Below, in pieces: positions 32,342 to 44,711 of a stretch of DNA of 64,000 bases. Every line of letters begins with the position of its first letter. Positions within the stretch are counted from its first letter, which is position 1. Under the pieces are notes generated by a model. That model ran no database searches. It was not told the origin of the DNA and saw nothing but the letters and a program-made list of their open reading frames with translations. Origin of the DNA: Clarkia xantiana subsp. parviflora. Lineage: Eukaryota > Streptophyta > Magnoliopsida > Myrtales > Onagraceae. The stretch is from contig JAPTYO010000001.1 of NCBI GenBank assembly GCA_036873135.1, forward strand, positions 45,780,774 to 45,844,773, in the 5' to 3' direction. Made by a program: the position numbers and the translations under genes.

Positions 32342-34893
32342 CTAACTGCTAGTTAGCTGCTCAATTTTATTTGCACTATTATTATTATTATCCACAAACA
32401 TAGGAGTGTGTCCAACAAACAACGCAACATGGCCCATGAGCTTGTCCTTGCGAGAAAACGTAGTACCACACGAACACACCCACTTGCTATTCCCACAGTG
32501 CTTCTCGTGAGTCCTAAGATCCGACAGCACCGAAAACTGCTTCCGATTGCACCGCTTGCACACGTACATTTTCGGACAGTGGCTTCGCTTGTAGTGATTC
32601 TTTGCGCATATCATCGATTTCAGCGGCTGGAACTTGTCGTGCCTCTGGTTCCACCGGCACCCTTCTTGTGGACACGAGTACTTCTTCGTATTCGTATTCA
32701 TGGTCGATCGGTTGATCGGGTCGGGATTGGTTAGGGCGGTGTTGGTCTTGTACTCGTCGCCGTGGGCCCGCATGTGCATTCTTAGGTTCGCGTCTCGCTT
32801 GAATCCTTTTCCGCAGATTTGGCAGTAGTGTGTGTATTTTGCCAGTATTTCCGCCACCTCGAGCTCGATAATGTCGTCGTCGTAGTTATTATTAACTGTT
32901 GACGACGACTGTATGCTATTATTATTCTTGGCTTGATGATGATGAGCTAATGGTGGCACGGGCACCAGTGATGCAGTAGCTGTAGCTGCAGCTTGTTGAT
33001 CGGTGTTATACCTGTTCCAAAATATGCAATTAAAATGAGAATTATCTAAAGGGTTAAAGAATCTATAAAACTGTGAAGTTTGTCGTTTGTTTGTGAGATT
33101 TTGGTGTGTCTGAAGTTTAAATTATTGATACTGACTGTCCGAAGTTTCAAATTTGTTGAAATTTTCGTCCAAATTTGCTGTTAAAATTGACAGAACTTGG
33201 TCATGTGCTTGTCACATGACCCGAAAATAAATCCCTAAATTCCCCCTAGTTAGGTGGTGGCCGGCCGGAATAGGGTGGTGGCCGGCGGGAATAGGGTGGT
33301 GGCCTGCCGGAGTTGGTGGTAGACGGCCAGAGTAAAACATAATAGTATTAGGGGCAATTTCGATTTTTCACACCATTCTGTCAAATTTGACAGCTAAAAT
33401 GGACAGAAAACCTAATTTCAACAAAGTTGAAAATTTAGACAGTCAATATCAACAATTTAAACTTCAGACACCAAAATTTCACATATGACAAACCTCAAAC
33501 AGTTTATAGGTTCTTAACACTATCTAAAATGAACAAAAAATGGTATAAATCGAGTCCTATGAGGTCCCATGGTCTCTTAGACTAATTTTCATTCGCATCA
33601 GAGTCAGCCCGTAAGAGGTAAAATATTGACCATAAATATATTTCTATTACTATGGTCACCGACGATGTTTGTATCTCTGATCTCTGGTTAAGTAATGAAA
33701 CGTTGAATCGCTACACTATACTACATACTACATTGTTGATTGTGCTAGAATGTTAATAAACCGTGGACATTTTTGTTCGAAATATAAATGTATTCTTGTG
33801 GCAAAGTAGCATGAAACCCTAACCAGTCAAGTCAAGCAGATTCTCACCTAGACTCAATAAGAAACATGAATAGAACATGAATAGATCGAACATGACGACC
33901 AAGAAATCTGACGATCTTCATAAGGAGAAGGGTGAAAGCAAAGTATTATAATTGACATAATAAGAATATATACGGCTAAAACATCCTCGTAAATTCTAGG
34001 TTAAAAATCTTAAAATCGAACATCTTGGTTCTAGCCTCCCGGGTCTCATCAAATACGACTAACGACGAATTGGGATCCTCAAGCTTCTCTACAATCCGAG
34101 CATACGTGCATTCTTCTAAATTTAAAATACTGATATTCGGTGTTGCAATTATCAAATTGGTTGATTTTTACATTTTTTTTTTTAAATTGACGATATAAAA
34201 ATAAATTTTTAAGCATCAATCATAAGGAACACATTTGATACTTCAGAAAACCGGGGAATAACATGTTTTTTATTACTTAAAGCATTAACTTTATCATCAA
34301 AATCATTCGAAAAAGTAGAAAATAATAAATATGATAATTGAAACAACTAATATCAACATTTTAAATCTGGAACAACGATTAGCAACATGACATATAATTA
34401 AGACTGTTTTTAACTTTACGAAAACCATTAAAATTCATATATAGTCAAATTCGTTGAATCTAGACATTATACGAACTACGATAGCCGAGTGCACTCAAAA
34501 CATTAATTTCTTATTTACCGATAACGAAAATTGTAATGCTACTAACACATTTTTCCGACCATACCAATCGAGCGTTTCGGAGAAGATGCTCGTTGTCGTC
34601 GGATTGTTGGTGGCGGTGGTGGTCGTCGGAGTTGTCATCATCTGTTGGCAGGTGAACATCATGGAGGAAGCAGTGACTATGATTTCTTGAACCACGGCGG
34701 TTACCGTTGACAGGTGGCGATCACCATCGTCAGGTAATACTTGCGGCGGCGAGATTAAGATGCTTATCAGTGACTGCACCTCGTTGACCTTGTTCTTCAA
34801 GACGGAGAGGCTGTAAATTAGGGCTGACGTCGTCACCGTCGATCCCGACGAACATGGCCACATCATTTCATCGGGAACGCTATTCATCATCAT
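32342..34893 (-). CDS. STOP1/STOP2-like C2H2 zinc-finger transcription factor, two exons, ~332 aa
   Basis: Nuclear regulator of the STOP1 (SENSITIVE TO PROTON RHIZOTOXICITY) family, which controls acid and aluminium tolerance genes. Inferred exons: 34893-34565 and 33011-32342. The 1553-bp intron (donor GTATGG, acceptor AACAG) is in phase 2 and rebuilds a Trp codon. Exon 1 gives the conserved N-terminal helical region ([20 protein letters not shown], then [18 protein letters not shown]). Exon 2 encodes four C2H2/C2HC-type fingers. Finger 1 starts [21 protein letters not shown] at about residues 173-193, preceded by the family motif LAKYTHY. The next are CPQEGC..H, CKRC..H..H and [16 protein letters not shown]. 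At about 332 aa it is shorter than Arabidopsis STOP1, nearer STOP2. The start is the first of three consecutive ATGs at 34893; a longer frame to 34980 would add a repetitive Tyr-Ile stretch encoded by a TA microsatellite and is unlikely. Confidence 0.88.
33051..33520. mobile_element. Long-TIR MITE (470 bp) in the intron of the STOP1-like gene
   Basis: The arms at 33051-33170 and 33405-33520 are imperfect inverted copies for about 110 bp. Shared blocks are TTTTGGTGT-TCTGAAGTTTAAATT and CTATAAA-CTGT. An 8-bp direct repeat TATCTAAA flanks the element (33043-33050 and 33521-33528). The centre holds a minisatellite. It is non-coding, and hAT or MULE type is possible. Confidence 0.85.
33251..33325 (+). 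repeat. GGTGGTGGCCGGC-type minisatellite in the MITE centre
   Basis: About three 21-22-bp units of the form GGTGGTGGCCGGCCGGAATAG, with a diverged fourth. Confidence 0.8.
33545..34430. repeat. Further decayed repeats in the STOP1-like intron
   Basis: 33545-33740 is related to the dispersed repeat at 20235-20445. 34128-34430 is related to the MITE family at 30344-30712 (shared GATATT..GGTG..AAATTGGTTGATTTTT, TTTTTAAGCATCAA and ACATGACATATA blocks). Neither has clear ends. Confidence 0.5.
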
Positions 34894-35157
34894 CTTCACC
34901 CAAAACAATTCAAGATCTATCTCAAATGTGTATATATATATATATATGTATATAACTACAAAATCTATAAGGGAAGTCAACTAGAGTTGAGTTTATCCCC
35001 ACTTAAAGCCTCCCTCAGATGTTTACAATCTCTTGAATATAGCGAGCTAGAAGAAACCGGGAACAATATATACTATTTTATTTAATAAATTATGACACGT
35101 CACCTCCCGATTATTGTCTAATAACATGTGTTAATGAGCCGATCTCTCTCTATACTA
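34894..35157. promoter_or_regulatory. Upstream region of the STOP1-like gene
   Basis: On the minus strand, a TA-dinucleotide tract at 34929-34953 lies about 40-60 bp upstream of the ATG and could act as an extended TATA region. No other motif is supportable. Confidence 0.35.
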
Positions 35158-35490
35158 GGTTGCTGATGAGACTATGTAGGTTGACGGATTAGTGCATGCA
35201 ATGATTGTTCACTAAATCTAGTTGGAAAAGAATTTCAAACTGTAAGCAAAATAGTTTAGACATTACGTAACGAGATAGATTTAACGTGACTATGTTAATG
35301 TGGTTAGTGCATGCACTGACTGATCACTAAATCTAATATTTACGATATTAAGTCTAGCTAATATATTAGACTACTGATGAGACTACATTAATAGAGTTAG
35401 TGCATCCACCGATTGTTCACTAAATCTAGTTGGAAAAGAATTCCAAACTATGAGCAAAATAGTATGGACATTACTTAACGAGAAAGAGAC
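35158..35490 (+). repeat. Three imperfect direct repeats (~60-125 bp)
   Basis: Blocks containing TTAGTGCATGCA..GATTGTTCACTAAATCTA recur at about 35190, 35305 and 35398. The first and third extend further through GTTGGAAAAGAATT-CAAACT. Their origin is unknown. Confidence 0.7.
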
Positions 35491-36050
35491 TTAATATTGT
35501 AAATAATAACACATTCATTTTATTGGAAATAAATAAATAAAATGAGTAACTAAAGCATGACACACCCTATTCATTTTTAAATTCCCCTACTATTACACTA
35601 TAATATTAATTTACTTATCAGTACAGGCACGATCGAATTTGTTTCCCACAGATAATTCAAACTTTCAATACCTATGTAAATTTAAAAAAGACTCGAACTT
35701 TGATAGTGCACTTTCTTTTGGGCTTGGTGTTGACACAATTGTGCGTAATTTGATGCAGACGCACTGCAACTAATTTGACACATCCAAGGTTACAGGTAGG
35801 TATGTACCTATATTTATATAGTAAGGATAGGAAGTGTTAAATTCCACATTGATCGAATCAAATCCAATAGACAAATTAGACCAACCATTTTTATAAGTAT
35901 GATTTTATTTTAAAACCAATTGATAATAAGATGATTTAGCTTATTTATATGATGCTCTAATATCTTGAGACCACCGAAGTTTTACACTTTAACTCACAGT
36001 GGGTGGACTAAATACTACAACATCCAATGTCGAGCGACCGGAATTTTTAT
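35491..36050. other. Intergenic; fragment of the 0.6-kb dispersed repeat
   Basis: About 35680-35800 carries GCGTAAT-TGCAG..GCAC-CAACTAATTTGACAC, which resembles part of copy A (3480-3530). No gene. Confidence 0.45.
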
Positions 36051-36798
36051 AAAAAAGGGAACGCGGGTTCGAATTGAAACCTATAGAGCTACAAGGGTTC
36101 AATTCTAACCCTACAGCGGGTGTTCGGGTTCAATTTCTAACCCAGCAGCAGTTGTTAGAGTTCGAATTGAACCCTAGAGATCTATAAGGGTTCGATTTAG
36201 AGCTAGCAACAGATGTTGGGTTCGAAATCAAACCCTTGATGATCTGCTTGTTCTATTAATATAGGGTTAAAATCACGCGTTGATAAATTGATATCCGATA
36301 TAATTTTTGTGACTTTTAGGTACTTGTGAAGTCCAAATTGTTGCACTAATCAGAACTAGGTCGCAATTGACCTAGCCCGGGTCGAGACCAGTGCTAGGCC
36401 TGGCCATGGTTGGGGTCGCCCAAGTAAGACGAACCTAACCATGGCCAGACCTAGCCATGTGCTCGACCCGGGCTAGGTCAATTGAGACTTATGTCAAATT
36501 GGACCCTAATCGAACCTATATCTCAATTGACATAGCCCTGGTCGAGTCCCTGACTAGTTATGGCCATGGTTAGGTTCGCCTGACCTAGGCGACCCCAATA
36601 TGGCCGGGCCTAGACCTGGGTTCGAACCGGGCTAGGCCAATGGGACCTAGTTCTATTTAGTTCAACGATTTGGACTTCACATGTACCTAAAAGTCACAAA
36701 AATTATCTCGGGTATCAATATGTCAACGCGTGTTATCTCAGGTACATGTTTGATTTTAAACCCTAAAATATGTCGTTAATAGGTTTTTGGTATAACTT
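36051..36798 (+). repeat. Repeat R1 of the R-I tandem array (748 bp)
   Basis: Starts AAAAAAGGGAACGCGGGTTCG and ends GGTATAACTT. It has one copy of a ~214-bp GGGTTCAA-rich block, where R2-R4 have two. The rest is a foldback structure: the arm 36262-36340 is inverted at 36667-36766, around a GC-rich core full of CCCGGG/GGCCATGG palindromes. R is non-coding. Its ends do not match the usual TG...CA of LTRs. Confidence 0.85.
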
Positions 36799-39348
36799 TA
36801 AGTGCAGCTAAAAACTTCAAGTAATTCTGTAAAAAACCATAACTCATATATATAAATATATATTTATATATAATTATTATTATTACAAATTATTGTTCTA
36901 TTGTGTTTTCACTAAGAAAAAACTTTGGTGTTAACAAAACTTTTTATGCAAATGGCGATGTGAGATTTATTAATATGAGGATACCGTATAATATAATTGA
37001 TATTGATTTTCAATCGAATTAATTACATGAGATTTAGTATATATATAATTTAATTCAATGAGATATTATAAGAGATAGATAGATATAAGTAATAATATAA
37101 TTGATATTTAAAAAAAAAAATTCCAAATTGCCCGTATAGCATAAACAATAATGAATGTACCACCTTTCGAGCAAATTTTTATAACTGCAATGCTCCATTA
37201 CACGACTTCCAAGTTCCAATCGTGGTTTGACACTAATAAAACACGACATCCAGTCAGAGCACGCATGTTCAAATCTCCGCAGCGCCACATTTAAACCCCT
37301 TATTAAAAAGTTTCACACGATGGGCTTTCAAAATGATTCTGCTCACACGTGAGGAGGAATGTTAAAGTATAAAAGTTAAATCATGCCTTCACCTATTACC
37401 TTAAGATTTTAGAACAACTGTTTAAGTGGTTAGTCTAAACTTTCTCATTATCTAAAAGTTTGTTTTTCATCGGTGAACACTATTTACCGACGAAATTGGG
37501 TCAATGATTTACACAATTTATTGACTATATAAGTTCATTTGTAAACAACATAACCAACCAAATACAGTTTCATTAGTAAGACACATTTACCGACCTAATA
37601 TAATTTCATTAGTAAGATACATTTACAGATGAATTTGTTGATAGTAAGAGTATCATATTTTACTATTCTAACAAAAGTGAGTATGTAAAAATAATTTATG
37701 ATTTACGAATAAATTTTACTTAAATATATATCTTCATACATGTTTATATATGATGATTACGATTTATTTTATTTTAATATAATATCCATCATATTGATTT
37801 TGCACTAGATGTTGAGCGTTTAGCTGACGAGGAAGTGAGCACATGCACTCATACCATGGACGAATCTACGTATATAATTACGGGGTCACAGAACACCGCT
37901 TAACTTGACCGAGTTAGAGTAAAAAATAAGTAATTACCGATAGGGACCCCGTATAAAAATTGGAAATGACCCTATAAAAAATTCAAAGGAATCAAATAAC
38001 ATGTATTGTTTAGTAGTCTAGTGGTTCAATTCACATCATCCACACTTACTTTTTCCTATATTATTATTGACAAATTTTTTTTTTTACAATTTTGTAAGTA
38101 TGGTTTTATAAAACATCATTAATATTTATTTATCTCATTCTAAGTTTTACTTATATTATTATCATAATTACAATCTAGTCTTATCTATTTTTGCTAGATA
38201 AGGAACATGTTCCGCCTTGAATTGGTTGTTTTTCTCGTTGAACTTGCAATAATAATTGAATTCCTTTTGGAAAAAAAACTAGATTAATAAATATTATTAT
38301 TTTATTATTTAATATATTTTACTGTATTGATTTTTTATTTATTTGATTGATCATTAACAACTGTAATTTTTAGTATGTTATTTATATTTATATTAAATAT
38401 TATTAATATTTAAAGTTTATTTTTATAATTGAGCTTTATCAAATTTTTATATGAAATTTTATTAGTTCAACTCGAAATTATGTTATTGATCCGGTCGATT
38501 TTTTTTAGTTATGTGCACCCACTGACCCCTGGGTCCTGGATTCGTCAGTCTCATACACAGGTGGGGAGCACTTGCAACGTCTCGGATCATTACAATCGTA
38601 CTTCGTCTTACATGGAAGGGGTATATTTATTGCTACCCTGGCTGCTTCTACTTTCATTACTTCCACTTGAGAAGCTGTAAAAATATAGATTTTTTTTAAA
38701 AAATTCTTTTAGTTAATGATGTAACTAAAAATCATCATCATCAATATATAGATATGTGCTACCTGCTACTAGAGAAAAAGAACAACAACAACAGTCATTT
38801 TTGTAGAAAACATCTTCAACAAAAAAAAAGATTTTGATGCACAATATGTTTGAATATATTATAATTTACGCTAACAATGAATTACTTATATGTATATATA
38901 CACTTATAGTTTTTTTTATAAAAGGTAACAAATCAATCAATTACTTATACTTCAATTTTATTCTATATTTATAAATATAGATGTCCATTTTCAGTGATTA
39001 TTATACTTGATATATTTAAAAGTAAAAAGATTTAATTACCAAATTCATGATTATCAGGGATTATGATTTCTTGAAAATAATCATATTAATACAAAATATT
39101 TGGAAATATCAATGATCTCAACCCCCAATGATTTCTTTTAAATAAGGATGGATACATATTTTGGTTTTTACGTTTTTCACTAGGATTGTTTAGTTTAAAC
39201 TTGTGCATTTTAGTTACTTATATTTGTTAATGTGATTGGTTACTTTTAATAAAATGTCCAAAATACCGTTTAAATATTTATTTTTCTTCATCGAGTATTC
39301 ATAGTGTTCATCAAAATCTTCAAAATTTTCATTAAAAGCTTCATTTAA
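36799..39348 (+). repeat. Spacer I1 of the R-I array (2.55 kb)
   Basis: Almost identical to 40311-42858 and 54718-57269; only A-run length changes and isolated substitutions are seen. AT-rich and non-coding. The short frames (for example 77 and 83 codons) are conserved between copies only because the copies are so young. A TTTACCGACGAAATT-type motif cluster near 37485-37600 recalls CACTA subterminal repeats, but no ends were found. Confidence 0.85.
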
Positions 39349-40310
39349 AAAAAAGGGAACGCGGGTTCGAATTGAAACCTATAGAGCTACAAGGGTTCAA
39401 TTCTAACCCTACAGCGGGTGTTCGGGTTCAATTTCTAACCCAGCAGCAGTTGTTAGAGTTCGAATTGAACCCTAGAGATCTATAAGGGTTCGATTTCGAG
39501 CTAGCAACAGATGTTGGGTTCGAAATCAAACCCTTGATGATCTGCTTGTTCTAATAATATAGGGTTAAAATCACGCGTTGATAAATTGAAACCTATAGAG
39601 CTACAAGGGTTCAATTCTAAACCTACAGCAAGTGTTCGGGTTCAATTTCTAACCCTGCAGCAGTTATTAGAGTTCGAACTGAACCCTAGAGATCCATTAG
39701 GGTTCGATTTCGAGCTAGCAACAGATGTTAGGTTCGAAATCAAACCCTTGATGATCTGCTTGTTCTATTAATATAGGGTTAAAATCACGCGTTGATAAAT
39801 TGATATCCAATATAATTTTTGTGACTTTTAAGTACTTGAGAAGTCCAAATTGTTGCACTAATCAGAACTAGGTCGCAATTGACCTAGCCCGGGTCGAGAC
39901 CAGTGCTAGGCCTGGCCATGGTTGGGGTCGCCCAAGTAAGACGAACCTAACCATGGCCAGACCTAGCCATGTGCTCGACCCGGGCTAGGTCAATTGAGAC
40001 TTATGTCAAATTGGACCCTAATCGAACCTATATCTCAATTGACATAGCCCTGGTCGAGTCCCTGACTAGTTATGGCCATGGTTAGGTTCGCCTGACCTAG
40101 GCGACCCCAATATGGCCGGGCCTAGACCTGGGTTCGAACCGGGCTAGGCCAATAGGACCTAGTTCTATTTAGTTCAACGATTTGGACTTCACATGTACCT
40201 AAAAGTCACAAAAATTATCTCGGGTATCAATATGTCAACGCGTGTTATCTCAGGTACATGTTTGATTTTAAACCCTAAAATATGTCGTTAATAGGTTTTT
40301 GGTATAACTT
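39349..40310 (+). repeat. Repeat R2 of the array (962 bp), hybrid
   Basis: The left part is R4-type: two copies of the 214-bp block, TTCGAGCTAGC, and AAGTACTTGAGAAG. The right part is R1-type: CCCAAGTAAGACGAAC, and TCAATTGACATAGCCCTGG. The switch lies between about 39843 and 39932. Confidence 0.85.
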
Positions 40311-42858
40311 TAAGTGCAGCTAAAAACTTCAAGTAATTCTGTAAAAAACCATAACTCATATATATAAATATATATTTATATATAATTATTATTATTACAA
40401 ATTATTGTTCTATTGTGTTTTCACTAAGAAAAAACTTTGGTGTTAACAAAACTTTTTATGCAAATGGCGATGTGAGATTTATTAATATGAGGATACCGTA
40501 TAATATAATTGATATTGATTTTCAATCGAATTAATTACATGAGATTTAGTATATATATAATTTAATTCAATGAGATATTATAAGAGATAGATAGATATAA
40601 GTAATAATATAATTGATATTTAAAAAAAAATTCCAAATTGCCCGTATAGCATAAACAATAATGAATGTACCACCTTTCGAGCAAATTTTTATAACTGCAA
40701 TGCTCCATTACACGACTTCCAAGTTCCAATCGTGGTTTGACACTAATAAAACACGACATCCAGTCAGAGCACGCATGTTCAAATCTCCGCAGCGCCACAT
40801 TTAAACCCCTTATTAAAAAGTTTCACACGATGGGCTTTCAAAATGATTCTGCTCACACGTGAGGAGGAATGTTAAAGTATAAAAGTTAAATCATGCCTTC
40901 ACCTATTACCTTAAGATTTTAGAACAACTGTTTAAGTGGTTAGTCTAAACTTTCTCATTATCTAAAAGTTTGTTTTTCATCGGTGAACACTATTTACCGA
41001 CGAAATTGGGTCAATGATTTACACAATTTATTGACTATATAAGTTCATTTGTAAACAACATAACCAACCAAATACAGTTTCATTAGTAAGACACATTTAC
41101 CGACCTAATATAATTTCATTAGTAAGATACATTTACAGATGAATTTGTTGATAGTAAGAGTATCATATTTTACTATTCTAACAAAAGTGAGTATGTAAAA
41201 ATAATTTATGATTTACGAATAAATTTTACTTAAATATATATCTTCATACATGTTTATATATGATGATTACGATTTATTTTATTTTAATATAATATCCATC
41301 ATATTGATTTTGCACTAGATGTTGAGCGTTTAGCTGACGAGGAAGTGAGCACATGCACTCATACCATGGACGAATCTACGTATATAATTACGGGGTCACA
41401 GAACACCGCTTAACTTGACCGAGTTAGAGTAAAAAATAAGTAATTACCGATAGGGACCCCGTATAAAAATTGGAAATGACCCTATAAAAAATTCAAAGGA
41501 ATCAAATAACATGTATTGTTTAGTAGTCTAGTGGTTCAATTCACATCATCCACACTTACTTTTTCCTATATTATTATTGACAAATTTTTTTTTTTACAAT
41601 TTTGTAAGTATGGTTTTATAAAACATCATTAATATTTATTTATCTCATTCTAAGTTTTACTTATATTATTATCATAATTACAATCTAGTCTTATCTATTT
41701 TTGCTAGATAAGGAACATGTTCCGCCTTGAATTGGTTGTTTTTCTCGTTGAACTTGCAATAATAATTGAATTCCTTTTGGAAAAAAAACTAGATTAATAA
41801 ATATTATTATTTTATTATTTAATATATTTTACTGTATTGATTTTTTATTTATTTGATTGATCATTAACAACTGTAATTTTTAGTATGTTATTTATATTTA
41901 TATTAAATATTATTAATATTTAAAGTTTATTTTTATAATTGAGCTTTATCAAATTTTTATATGAAATTTTATTAGTTCAACTCGAAATTATGTTATTGAT
42001 CCGGTCGATTTTTTTTAGTTATGTGCACCCACTGACCCCTGGGTCCTGGATTCGTCAGTCTCATACACAGGTGGGGAGCACTTGCAACGTCTCGGATCAT
42101 TACAATCGTACTTCGTCTTACATGGAAGGGGTATATTTATTGCTACCCTGGCTGCTTCTACTTTCATTACTTCCACTTGAGAAGCTGTAAAAATATAGAT
42201 TTTTTTTAAAAAATTCTTTTAGTTAATGATGTAACTAAAAATCATCATCATCAATATATAGATATGTGCTACCTGCTACTAGAGAAAAAGAACAACAACA
42301 ACAGTCATTTTTGTAGAAAACATCTTCAACAAAAAAAAAGATTTTGATGCACAATATGTTTGAATATATTATAATTTACGCTAACAATGAATTACTTATA
42401 TGTATATATACACTTATAGTTTTTTTTATAAAAGGTAACAAATCAATCAATTACTTATACTTCAATTTTATTCTATATTTATAAATATAGATGTCCATTT
42501 TCAGTGATTATTATACTTGATATATTTAAAAGTAAAAAGATTTAATTACCAAATTCATGATTATCAGGGATTATGATTTCTTGAAAATAATCATATTAAT
42601 ACAAAATATTTGGAAATATCAATGATCTCAACCCCCAATGATTTCTTTTAAATAAGGATGGATACATATTTTGGTTTTTACGTTTTTCACTAGGATTGTT
42701 TAGTTTAAACTTGTGCATTTTAGTTACTTATATTTGTTAATGTGATTGGTTACTTTTAATAAAATGTCCAAAATACCGTTTAAATATTTATTTTTCTTCA
42801 TCGAGTATTCATAGTGTTCATCAAAATCTTCAAAATTTTCATTAAAAGCTTCATTTAA
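40311..42858 (+). repeat. Spacer I2 of the R-I array
   Basis: 2548 bp. It differs from I1 in A-run length near 40621 and otherwise looks identical on inspection. Confidence 0.85.
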
Positions 42859-43676
42859 AAAAAAGGGAACGCGGGTTCGAATTGAAACCTATAGAGCTAC
42901 AAGGGTTCAATTCTAACCCTACAGCGGGTGTTCGGGTTCAATTTCTAACCCAGCAGCAGTTGTTAGAGTTCGAATTGAACCCTAGAGATCTATAAGGGTT
43001 CGATTTCGAGCTAGCAACAGATGTTGGGTTCGAAATCAAACCCTTGATGATCTGCTTGTTCTAATAATATAGGGTTAAAATCACGCGTTGATAAATTGAA
43101 ACCTATAGAGCTACAAGGGTTCAATTCTAAACCTACAGCAAGTGTTCGGGTTCAATTTCTAACCCTGCAGCAGTTATTAGAGTTCGAACTGAACCCTAGA
43201 GATCCATTAGGGTTCGATTTCGAGCTAGCAACAGATGTTAGGTTCGAAATCAAACCCTTGATGATCTGCTTGTTCTATTAATATAGGGTTAAAATCACGC
43301 GTTGATAAATTGATATCCAATATAATTTTTGTGACTTTTAAGTACTTGAGAAGTCCAAATTGTTGCACTAATCAGAACTAGGTCGCAATTGACCTAGCCC
43401 GGGTCGAGACCAGTGCTAGGCCTGGCCATGGTTGGGGTCGCCCAAGTAAGACGAACCTAACCATGGCCAGACCTAGCCATGTGCTCGACCCGGGCTAGGT
43501 CAATTGAGACTTATGTCAAATTGGACCCTAATCGAACCTATATCTCAATTGACATAGCCCTGGTCGAGTCCCTGACTAGTTATGGCCATGGTTAGGTTCG
43601 CCTGACCTAGGCGACCCCAATATGGCCGGGCCTAGACCTGGGTTCGAACCGGGCTAGGCCAATGGGACCTAGTTCT
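42859..43676 (+). repeat. Repeat R3, left part, cut by the Gypsy insertion
   Basis: Same hybrid type as R2 and exactly 3510 bp after it. Continuity resumes at 54569 after the retrotransposon. Confidence 0.88.
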
Positions 43677-44698
43677 TGTTTCGACCGAGTTATTGCGGGT
43701 TGTCCGCCGGATAACTTGTCGAGGTCTTCTAGTTGGATGTGGGCTAAATCCGCCTTCTAGTGTTGTGCGCGGGCTTTAGCTTTGTCTTCCGAGTGAGGGC
43801 AAGTCTCTCTGGGTCTCTAGCAGGACGTCCGTCGGCACCTGCAAAGGAGCGTTACCAAGCAGTCCCTGTGGAGAGGGGGGGGGTGCTTGGCGTGCTCACT
43901 CCGACGTTCAACATCAGTAGTTTTTCTAGAGAGAGAAAGAGAGGGTTTTTAGAGAGAAGTCAGAGCTTTTTCCCGAGCTTGCCCAAAGTGATTTTGGAAT
44001 GAATTGAATTGACTTGAAAATGTTCACCCCCAAGGTGGCTATTTATAGGCAACCTTGGACCGTAAACCGGTTTTGACCCGGTTCAATGTGGAAATGTGAA
44101 CCGGGATGCACGGGTAAGCTTCGGGAAAAGGAGTTCTGACGTGCGTCTCAGGCGGCTGTCATGAACGGGACGCGCGCGCCTCTAAGACAAAGGTCTCGGA
44201 CACACAGGAGTTAGTGTAAAAATCGGGTCTCCGTATGCGTCTGAGGTAAAATGGGGGGTGTGCGCGACACCCCCCGGGTGTGGGACTTACCCGGAATTCT
44301 GGGTAAGCCTAGGCCTACCCGGAATTCCGGGTAAGCTTAGGCTTACCCGGAAATTCCGGGTAAGCCAAGCTTACCCGGAATTCCGGGTAAGCTTAGCTTA
44401 CCTGGAAATTCCGGGTAAGCTGGGGGCTTACCCGGAAATTCCGGGTAAGCTTAGCTTACCCGGAATTCTCCGGGTAGGCCTAGCTTACCCGGAAATTCCG
44501 GGTAAGCTAGGCTTACCCGGAATTTCCGGGTAAGCTAGGCTTACCCGGAATTTCCGGGTAAGCCCCCCGGGGCGCCGGGCAAGTTTGCGACTTGCCCGGT
44601 TTACCCCGGTTAGCTCGAAATTGGGTATCCCGAAGGGCCTCGTGCGAATATGAGGTCCGAATAATTAAAACCGAGCCCGGATCACGCGTATGTCCATC
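43677..44698 (-). repeat. 3' LTR of the Tat element (1022 bp)
   Basis: Ends TG...CA in either reading. It has ten palindromic units of the ACCCGGAATTCCGGGT type (about 44268-44567) where the other LTR has four, plus a ~50-bp segment (about 44066-44116) missing from the 5' LTR. Both differences together account for the 220-bp length difference. Confidence 0.93.
44268..44567. repeat. Array of ten near-palindromic ~28-bp units in the LTR
   Basis: Each unit is GCTTACCCGGAA(A)TTCCGGGTAAGC or a close variant, so each can fold back on itself. Spacers are CTTAG, CTAGG or GGGG-type. Confidence 0.92.
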
Positions 44699-44711
44699 AC
44701 TTGCCCCCGAG
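44699..44711 (-). other. Polypurine tract of the Tat element
   Basis: On the minus strand ACTCGGGGGCAAG directly precedes the 3' LTR start TGATGGAC. Confidence 0.75.

Noticed and set aside
35839..36022. Solo LTR starting TGTTAAATTCCACATTG
   Set aside because: The start looks LTR-like, but no matching end with a target duplication could be found.
37055..37288. 77-codon frame repeated at 37055, 40562 and 54974, and 83-codon frame repeated at 38429, 41939 and 56348, as conserved small genes
   Set aside because: They are conserved only because spacer I was duplicated recently; there is no independent sign of selection.
44258..44533. Frames through the LTR palindromic array (repeated PEIPGKL-type peptides) on both strands
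   Set aside because: Translation of the non-coding palindromic repeats.
44268..44567. CRISPR-like array
   Set aside because: The context is a plant LTR; units are palindromic with tiny variable spacers and there are no cas genes.
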